64,000 nt of DNA, taken from the NCBI GenBank assembly GCA_020284085.1, contig JACEVL010000799.1:975001-1039000 (forward strand), in the 5' to 3' direction. The position numbers and the translations under genes were made by a program. The stretch is from Aporrectodea caliginosa. Taxonomy: Eukaryota; Annelida; Clitellata; Crassiclitellata; Lumbricidae. Under the pieces are notes generated by a model. That model was not told the DNA's origin. It did no database searches and saw only the letters and a program-made list of their open reading frames with translations. How positions within the stretch are numbered: the stretch's first letter is position 1; every line of letters starts with the position of its first letter. Shown here in pieces: positions 57,630-64,000 of the stretch.

Positions 57630-58889
57630 CAGGGCCGGATTAACCACAGTGCTGATTGTGCTGCAGCACAGGGCCCCCAAATTGTAAAAGTAAAAAAAGA
57701 ATAAAAGATTAAGGAAAGAAACAGTTCAAATTGCAATGCATTATGCATAGCAATCATAGCTATGACTAAATATATAACTGTTATGTGGCACACCATATTG
57801 GATAGATTTAATGCCACAAGTGCAAGTCTTCAGAAAGTCGAAATTGACGTATACTCACTGCTCTGAAACTGTACGAGTCACTGATAACTTTTGTGGAGGA
57901 AATGCGAGGGAGTTTCGATGACATAGAGAAGAAGGCCAGGGTTACGTGGTCAATCACCAATATAAGGAAGCCGAACGTCGTGTAGTAAAACGTAAGAGAT
58001 TCTTCGATGAAAGCAACGCTCCTGACACTGTGCATAGTCCTAGGGACAAATTCAAGATAGAAACGTTCAACTGCATAATCGATCGTCTTGTTGCTGAATT
58101 GCGCAAGAGACTGACTGCGTATTCTAACCTTCACGAAGTGTTTGGCTTCATAACGGACTTCAAGTCTCTACCTGCAGATGAGTTGCGAGCTCGAGCTACT
58201 AACCTAGTGGCATCATATCCTGCCGATCTTGAGCCCTCATTTGTGGGCGAGTTTGTACAATTTACATTTCTCGTTATGACAGAGAAAGATCAAAGTGTAG
58301 TTCACATGAGCGAGATGCTGAAGGCGGACGGAGGTTTATTGCAGGCTACTTTCCCTAATGTGGGGATCGCACTGAGGATATACCTCACTATTCCAGTGAC
58401 TAACTGTTAGGGTGAGAGATCATTCTCGACGCTTTCCAGAGTGAAGAATCATCTGCGCACAACAATGACCCAGCAGAGACTTCAAGCTCTGTCGCTTATG
58501 TGCATCGAATCGGAAGTCCTGCAAAGTGTTGACTTTGACGACATAATAAACGACTTCACCAAACAAAAAACTCACAGAAGAGACTTGTAGGAAACGAACG
58601 TCAGTACGTAGTAGCCTATGATATATTCATTGTAGTCTTACACTCTAGCACTGTGGCACAGTAAGGTAGTAATGGTTTATACAGAATATTGTTCTTTGAC
58701 AGACTATGTTCTTTCCATGTCAGTGCGTGAGTCGTGAGCTCGTGACAATTGTCCTATCTACTTCTTATGTGCTGTAAAGTATAACAAATTATGTGTCGGG
58801 TTATTGTATGTCTGCCTTGCTTCTTAAAATTGTAAGGGGCCCCGTAATTCGATCAGCACAGGGCCCCCAAAACTGTAGATCCGGGCCTG
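57630..58889 (+). mobile_element. 1.26-kb hAT element (ZMYM1-like) with exact TSD
   Basis: The left end is cagggccggattaac; the right end, reverse complemented, is caggcccggatctac (one mismatch in the first 11). The flanks acaatagg (57622-57629, 58890-58897) are an exact 8-bp target duplication. Inside is the C-terminal half of a hAT transposase on the plus strand. The N-terminal half is missing, so it is a deletion derivative. Confidence 0.9.
57860..58590 (+). pseudogene. hAT transposase C-terminal half, one in-frame stop
   Basis: The first block LYESLITFVEEMRGSFDDIE lies upstream in another frame. The frame at 57946-58410 then reads AERRVVKRKRFFDES, FKIETFNCIIDRLVAELRKR and LPADELRARATNLVASYP, and ends at IPVTNC-stop. 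The stop (TAG, 58408-58410) sits inside the hAT signature; the frame continues GERSFSTLSRVKNHLRTTM and LQALSLMCIES to 58590. The family normally has 'P.T.C..ERSFS'. Confidence 0.8.
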
Positions 58890-59029
58890 ACAATAGGTAA
58901 AAAAGCAGGAGCTACCATAGGCTATTGCCATAAATATATTGGGAATAACTGGACGACAAAACTGAAAGTTACTCCTGTTCATAGGAGTCATTGCCAATTG
59001 AATTAATATCATGATGGCTATATACCATT

Positions 59030-59105
59030 CACCAGATGTGTGATATAGGACGGCCCGGGGTTCAAACCTTAATGGTTGCAGCACGTTCTCTGCACTTTGC
59101 TCAAA
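59030..59105 (-). repeat. Possible tRNA-like SINE head
   Basis: The minus strand reads aaggtttgaaccccgggc, a good B-box, with a weak A-box (ttgagcaaagtgc) about 35 bases before. Nothing else of a SINE is clear. Confidence 0.3.
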
Positions 59106-59499
59106 TATAGCAACTAATTCTTACAAAACTTGGCAGCCATACAAGGCAGGATATCATTCCAACCGGTGTATGTCCTTTATGTAGTAGACGTCTTGTTGGC
59201 TTCTTCATCTGCATGCCACGCAAGCAGTGGAGCAATGCTTAGTAGACCCACAAGGGTTGACTTCATTACTCGGGAAATGTTGTCCTTCATTAAGCAGAGA
59301 CTTTATTTCTGCACTGACTGCTTTCGTGGAACTATTCATCTGAAAGTTGATCAGCTGGAAACAGAGGGAATGTGAGCTAAATTGGTAATTCATCTTTCTC
59401 CATACAACGACATGCACTGACCAGGGCAGCCTCCTAAGCAGCCACCTTTGCCCGCCATAGTCATCATCATGGTCGTCTTCTTCATTCTAGAAGGCTTAG

Positions 59500-60448
59500 T
59501 TAGTTAGCAGTGAATGCGTCCTTGGCGGCGTCCAAAAGGCAGCGGAGGAGGAGGTGCTGCTGGGTCAGTCTGTTGTTTGGTTCAGTGTGCAGCAGCCTTT
59601 GCTGGTAGTGGTGGCAGCGACTGGCTGTGGCCACCAACACCCGGCTGCTTCTGCTGCTGCTGCTGCTGCTACGTCCGTCCGTCCGTCCGTCCGTCCGTCC
59701 GTCTTGCACATTACTGATGACAGATCGCGTCTTTGTAATTCTTCCGTGGAAGAAGCACTGCTGCTGCGACAGCGAAGGCTACGTTGCACTACTGCGTGGG
59801 TCTGAGCTAAATCATACAGACGGTGTCCAGGTCTGAACTTAGCTCAGCTGGGAAGAAACCACGGAACGGATTAGAGTAGCATAACCACACGTGCTGGCTC
59901 GCGGTTTGCATTCACCTCTGACTCAGTTGGACGGTCGCAATTAGTTACTTGAAGATTGTCTCACCGTTGATCAGGTACTGCAGGGTAACTGTTGCCCATT
60001 GTTCAACATCCGGAATACATACTGTTGTAGAAGTTAAGGAAAGAAAGAGACGTTGTCACTTTTTCTGCGGTTGTGTTGTTGATGGTTTGGTTCTGTGCCA
60101 CGCAGATCATAGTTCAGATGATTTATGATGCGGTGATGCATCCTAGCAGGGCCAACAGTTACGGGCTTTGTTTAACAGCAGCTGCAACCTCTACTGTTTG
60201 CTGCAGCCACAGTAGTTAGCGGTCCTTGGCTCCTATCACCACAACCCTTTCCCGTCTTACTTTAATCTGTTGGGGGCAAGGAACTTTTCTTCCATTACTT
60301 CAACACAGAATTCAAAATTGGGTCGAACGGGTCAAAGAGGCAGCTTATGAACGGTGGCAGAGGAGACAGGGAAAGACCATCGGAATGGAGGCAGGCATTT
60401 CTTTACACGAGGTGCGTCTGCTTCGGATGTACTGGAAAGGATCAGCAG
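59500..60448. other. GC-richer block, possible promoter/5' region
   Basis: Composition rises relative to the surrounding AT-rich DNA, with CTG and CCGT microsatellites. It precedes a possible first coding exon at 60449. Overlapping short frames on both strands have no motifs. Confidence 0.3.
59649..59705. repeat. (CTG)n then (CCGT)n microsatellite
   Basis: About seven CTG units and eight CCGT units adjoin. Confidence 0.92.
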
Positions 60449-60493
60449 ATGACGAGTTTCACGGGAGATGATAATGGCAGCACTTCGTCTTCG
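60449..60493 (+). CDS. Possible first coding exon, 15 codons
   Basis: The ATG at 60449 (context cagATGa) opens MTSFTGDDNGSTSSS, which ends exactly in phase 0 at a donor-like TCG|GTAAGC. It follows a GC-richer block, as a first exon would. The next exon would lie beyond 60.5 kb and was not found, so this is speculative. Confidence 0.25.
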
Positions 60494-60649
60494 GTAAGCG
60501 ACTTCCAATTTCAGACAAATGTTAGAATAGATGTCGAAGAACAGGATTTTGCACTTACGTATTTAGGCATGAAGAATTTCAGCGCTTTTATTTTCTAGAA
60601 TAACTGAAGTTATTATAACTCTGCCACTGCACCTGTGTGCCTTAGTCCC

Positions 60650-60735
60650 AGGCAGTGCCAGTCCCAAGCTGGGATGAAGGAAGAGGGCGACATTAATGAT
60701 CTCTGTTATCACACAGTGTCGTTAAGCTGAAACTA
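60650..60735 (+). repeat. Dispersed repeat, copy b
   Basis: 'gtgccagtcccaagctggg', 'gagggcgac' and 'acacagtgtcgttaa' match the reverse complement of 15640-15725 in order. Family not recognised. Confidence 0.65.
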
Positions 60736-60739
60736 CTAC

Positions 60740-61380
60740 TACTAACTGAAGTTATTGAGTGGCCGTTGTATTTCTAATGTAATGTAACCACTGATGATAC
60801 ATTTTGTAGAACCTTTACAAATCCTCTTACCCTTCTGTAAGTAGGATGTTAGGCATTCAGGAAGTGTCCTGTTTGTTCCTGGCTGGTGTTGGAAAGACTT
60901 ATGTCACCACCATACATGCTAATAATTTTCAGTTCTGATGTACTCGTACTCAGTGTTGGCAAACACTCCATCGTCCATATTTGTCCAGGCTACTTCCGGC
61001 GCTGTTTGACTCTTCTGTTATCTCTGCCTCCCTTAGGGCTTCAACTGTGTCGGATTGACTTCTGTGTATGTATACATACATATCTGGCTACTTTATAAAG
61101 CAGCTTCTAAGGACCACACAAGAGTGTTAAACATGGCAATCTGACAGATCCATACATACAGTGTTACGCCAATAGTGGTTGGCTGTATCTTTTTGTAAAC
61201 ATTCACGCCAATCATTGTGAGAACTGCAACTGAAAATCTCTTCTGCAATTCAGTCATTGTTGGTAACTTTTTATTTGAAATTCTTAGCAGTGCCATTGCT
61301 TTCTTGTTGCCTCTTAAGTTCTTAATAATTGCCAAATATTGCCGTCATATTATTGTTATTATTACCTTAAAAATTATTAT
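60740..61380. other. No gene seen
   Basis: AT-rich; no supported frame. Confidence 0.4.
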
Positions 61381-61384
61381 TATT

Positions 61385-61483
61385 AGTTTCTTAAACTCAA
61401 AGGATAAAATGTATGGTGTAGAAACTATTCTGTGCATCTCTCGAATGGCAAGTCTTTGCAGATGTGTGGTACCTCAAACATAA
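61385..61483 (-). mobile_element. RLE non-LTR element, 3'-terminal scrap
   Basis: 'tctctcgaatggcaagtctt' and the following 'tgcagatgtgtggtacctcaaa' match the 3' coding end of the decayed RLE copy near 30480 (gggatggctagtcttgcagatgtc...cctcaaa). It is again bordered by ATT runs on both sides. Confidence 0.5.
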
Positions 61484-61499
61484 TTGTTATTATAATTTT

Positions 61500-61519
61500 T
61501 ATCATCATCATCATCATCG

Positions 61520-61553
<34 letters not shown>

Positions 61554-61660
61554 AATCATCATCATCATCATCATCATCATCGTCATTGTCATGAGCACCA
61601 CCACCACCACCACCACCACCACCACCACCACCACCATCATTATCGTCATCATCATTGATT
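61500..61660. repeat. (ATC)n/(ACC)n compound microsatellite
   Basis: ATC units to about 61590, then ACC units to about 61636, then ATC again. The His-rich and Asp-rich frames are artefacts. Confidence 0.95.
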
Positions 61661-62890
61661 GGAAAATTTCTTTCTGTCGGATTGGACGGGATAGGTGATG
61701 CATTCACTCCATTTAAGCGTGTGTATGATTTATAGCATCCATATAAAGCCTTCTACATGTGGCTAAGCATTGACTTTTGTCACTTTTTTATAATGCTGGT
61801 TACCTTTATTGTTGTTGTTATTGTTATTATTATTTTTATATCATTATCATTATTTTTGTTGTTGTAAGATGAGTTATTAAGCACAAGTTATAATAACATG
61901 CACTGAATTTCAACAACTTTTATGTCTATAGGTGGAACTTGGGATATTTCTCCTAGATAAGTTGCCTCTGACCCACATTCATAATCATAATCGTAAACTC
62001 CAAATTCGAAAGTGCCGCTGATGTTGAAGGGCACCAGCTTATTCACGAGCGCCTCACCATATGGTTGCTACCAGTAATTGTGCTTTAGTTGGTCTTTGGA
62101 ACAATGTTATAGTTTCTCAAGATATCTATTCGTCGTCTTAGTTCTTAGTTTGTTGTCACTTGTGCAATTCTATTGCAAAATAGAATTATCAGCGGAAACT
62201 AATATCTAGGACACATATAATTACAATAAGTAAGTATAAATTGTTTTCCTTATTGTGCAGCAGAAAACGAATAAGTCACAAATGATTTAAAACTTTTGCC
62301 AATTAATCACCAATTATGAAAGAAGTGATTTAAACAAGTCTTTTCAACCATTGTTTAGTCAGCAACAGAAGCAGTGCTGAGATGGAGCCAAATTAATTAG
62401 AAAATTAGAAAGTCTGAAAGAGCTGAGAAAATATTTAGGCAGTCAACTTTCATCAGGCACCAAGTGTGACCTAATTGTGTTTTGACCTAATTAAAATTAA
62501 TATCTAGCAAACTTTATATAATTTCAAGAACTTTAGTAGTTACTGGTTTTATTTTTGTCATGTGAGCAGAATATTGGCACCAATTCAACTGTCATGGTTA
62601 ATTATGATGCTATATATGTGATGTGACATCTTGTAAAAGCAGGTGTGAAAGAGTGATTTTATAAATGTAACTTTGGTAAATGAATTATATCTAATAATAA
62701 ATATTATGAATAATGCTATCAAAAAACACCTGCCAACATGCATTATATGAGTGTTCAGTTACATTGCATGGAATATTATTAATAATATTAATAATAATAG
62801 TAACAGTAATGATAATGATAATATTAATAGTAACAATAGTAATGGAAATAACAATAATTATCACAATAAGACCAGTAATGTAATGTAATG
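61660..62890. other. No gene seen
   Basis: AT-rich DNA with interrupted AAT/ATA units at 62780-62860. No supported frame. Confidence 0.45.
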
Positions 62891-62895
62891 TAACA

Positions 62896-63205
62896 GTAAA
62901 TAAGAAGAAGAAGAAGGAGAAGAAGAAGAAGAAGGAGTCCCTCCTGCTAGCCTGAGGAATCCATGGGTATGAAGTGCTTGCGACTTCATTTTTCTTAGCC
63001 TCAGCATATGAGGGCAGGTGGCCAGTCCTCTCCCTTGCTCTGTCATCTTCCTACCAGTCAGTGTACTCACCATTGCTGAGTTGGCTAAAGGGCACAGGTG
63101 GATCAGAAATCTTGACAGAAATTTCTGCCCTGGTGGGGATTTGAACCTCTGACTTCTCAGTTGACAGTCAAGAACGCTGATCTATCACACACCCCACATG
63201 GTGGC
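62896..63205 (-). mobile_element. tRNA-derived SINE with (CTT)n tail
   Basis: The minus strand starts with gtgtgtgatagatcagcg (A-box region) and has a canonical B-box gaggttcaaatcccc about 35 bases later. It then has a ~230-bp body and ends in ctccttcttcttcttcttct at 62900-62940. The spacing of the boxes matches pol III promoters. Confidence 0.72.
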
Positions 63206-63221
63206 TTTGGACACTATAAGT

Positions 63222-63312
63222 GTAGTGTCATGGAAGCCCATTCCAGATTGCAGGGCCGACAATGGAGAAGGCACCGTGCTGTACAATAGAAGGATTTGTT
63301 TACATGATCCTA
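63222..63312 (-). pseudogene. L2-like LINE C-terminal scrap
   Basis: The minus strand reads HGAFSIVGPAIWNGLP, the 'AFS..GP..WN.LP' block, closest to the copy at 14290-14380. Confidence 0.65.
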
Positions 63313-64000
63313 GAAACCTTTCAACTGCTGGATCTGTTGACTGGAGTGCGAACACGGCAATAGTTATTCAACAGTGGAACATCTTTGTAGCCGCTTAAAT
63401 AGCTTTGATGCTCATTTACTGACTCAGGAGTAGAGAGAGCAGTCTCAGTTGACCAGGAAATTATGAATGGTCGACGTGTACTACTATCCATGCTAAACAT
63501 TGTTTAAGTTTACTTTGCCAGCTTCATCTTCACAGTGGCGGTTGCCTGCCAATGTGAATGACGTGCCAGGATGGGGAGGGAGGGGGTGGTGGTTGGTCGG
63601 TTGGGGGAGGACTTTTGTTCCATCCTTGTTTGCCATAACACATAATGTGGCTCATCATATAAGCAGAGTCTGCCATGTAAAGGATTGCAGCAGGGAGAAC
63701 CCAGCTTAAGCCGTGCCCACCCAGCCGACTGTAAGACGGTGGTTGGTAGCAGTAAGGGCATCCAACCATAAAATATTGCTTCAGTGCTACTGATATTCCT
63801 TGGAGGGAAAATGATTGACGGAGCAGTACCTGGAAAAGCCCCATTAACAGTCCATCAGCTCCCCATAAAACGATAGCACTCTTCCACTGTCTAATCTTTC
63901 CGTGGATTCTTCCACTGCTTCTTCCTATTTCAGTATTTCGGTTATAAATTTGGAATGATGTCTCAGGAAATTATCGTTTGATTGCTTCTCATTTCATCGG
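63313..64000. other. No gene seen to the window end
   Basis: Moderate GC with a G-rich stretch (63570-63610). Short frames on both strands have no motif support. Confidence 0.4.

Noticed and set aside
61425..61707. Poly-His, poly-Asp, poly-Ile and poly-Met frames
   Set aside because: Translations of ATC/ACC trinucleotide repeats.

Overview
The window is eukaryotic and animal-like. It has long AT-rich non-coding stretches, GT-AG introns, dense simple repeats and many transposable elements: L2/CR1-like LINEs, tRNA-derived SINEs, hAT and Harbinger-like DNA elements. There is no operon structure, prokaryotic gene, tRNA/rRNA gene or CRISPR. The frequent 'aggcctac'-type words and the element mix suggest a marine invertebrate, possibly a deuterostome such as an echinoderm, but the sequence alone does not settle the lineage.

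Layout. (1) 0-8.6 kb: a minus-strand array of 11 duplicated modules. Each carries a tiny candidate exon of about 45-54 nt with a GTAAG donor and one or more AG acceptors spaced by multiples of three. The nine inner copies share one open frame in the same phase and encode a Ser/Thr-rich 15-18 residue unit. A hAT element and a LINE fragment have inserted into the array. (2) 9-15.6 kb: a SINE-like unit, a perfect 26-bp hairpin, a large inverted duplication of degenerate CCAT/ATGG repeats (12.06-14.14 kb), LINE remnants and a short TIR element. (3) 16.63-21.15 kb: a complete-looking 4.5-kb DNA transposon with perfect 42-bp TIRs. It encodes, on the minus strand, a three-exon 915-residue protein whose third exon matches proteins commonly labelled DUF7869. 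This is the best candidate for an undescribed system. (4) 22.45-28.17 kb: a decayed hAT element with an 8-bp target duplication, holding an L2-like LINE that itself holds a SINE and a hAT-type MITE. (5) 28-36 kb: MITEs, a possible first exon, LINE fragments, and restriction-like-endonuclease (RLE) non-LTR elements embedded in (AAT)n tracts. (6) 36-52 kb: mostly gene-poor DNA with a Harbinger-like MITE, several hAT-type elements with exact or near-exact 8-bp target duplications, and L2 reverse transcriptase remnants. (7) 52-64 kb: long microsatellites, a hAT copy with its target duplication intact but one in-frame stop, a possible first exon at 60.45 kb and a tRNA-derived SINE.

No complete conventional host gene is seen. 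The strongest coding calls are the transposase (three phase-compatible exons), the 5'-truncated RLE element ORF at 33.48-34.63 kb, and the hAT transposase remains. The mini-exon array may belong to a host gene extending beyond the left edge. All family names rest on motif recognition by eye; no database search was run.
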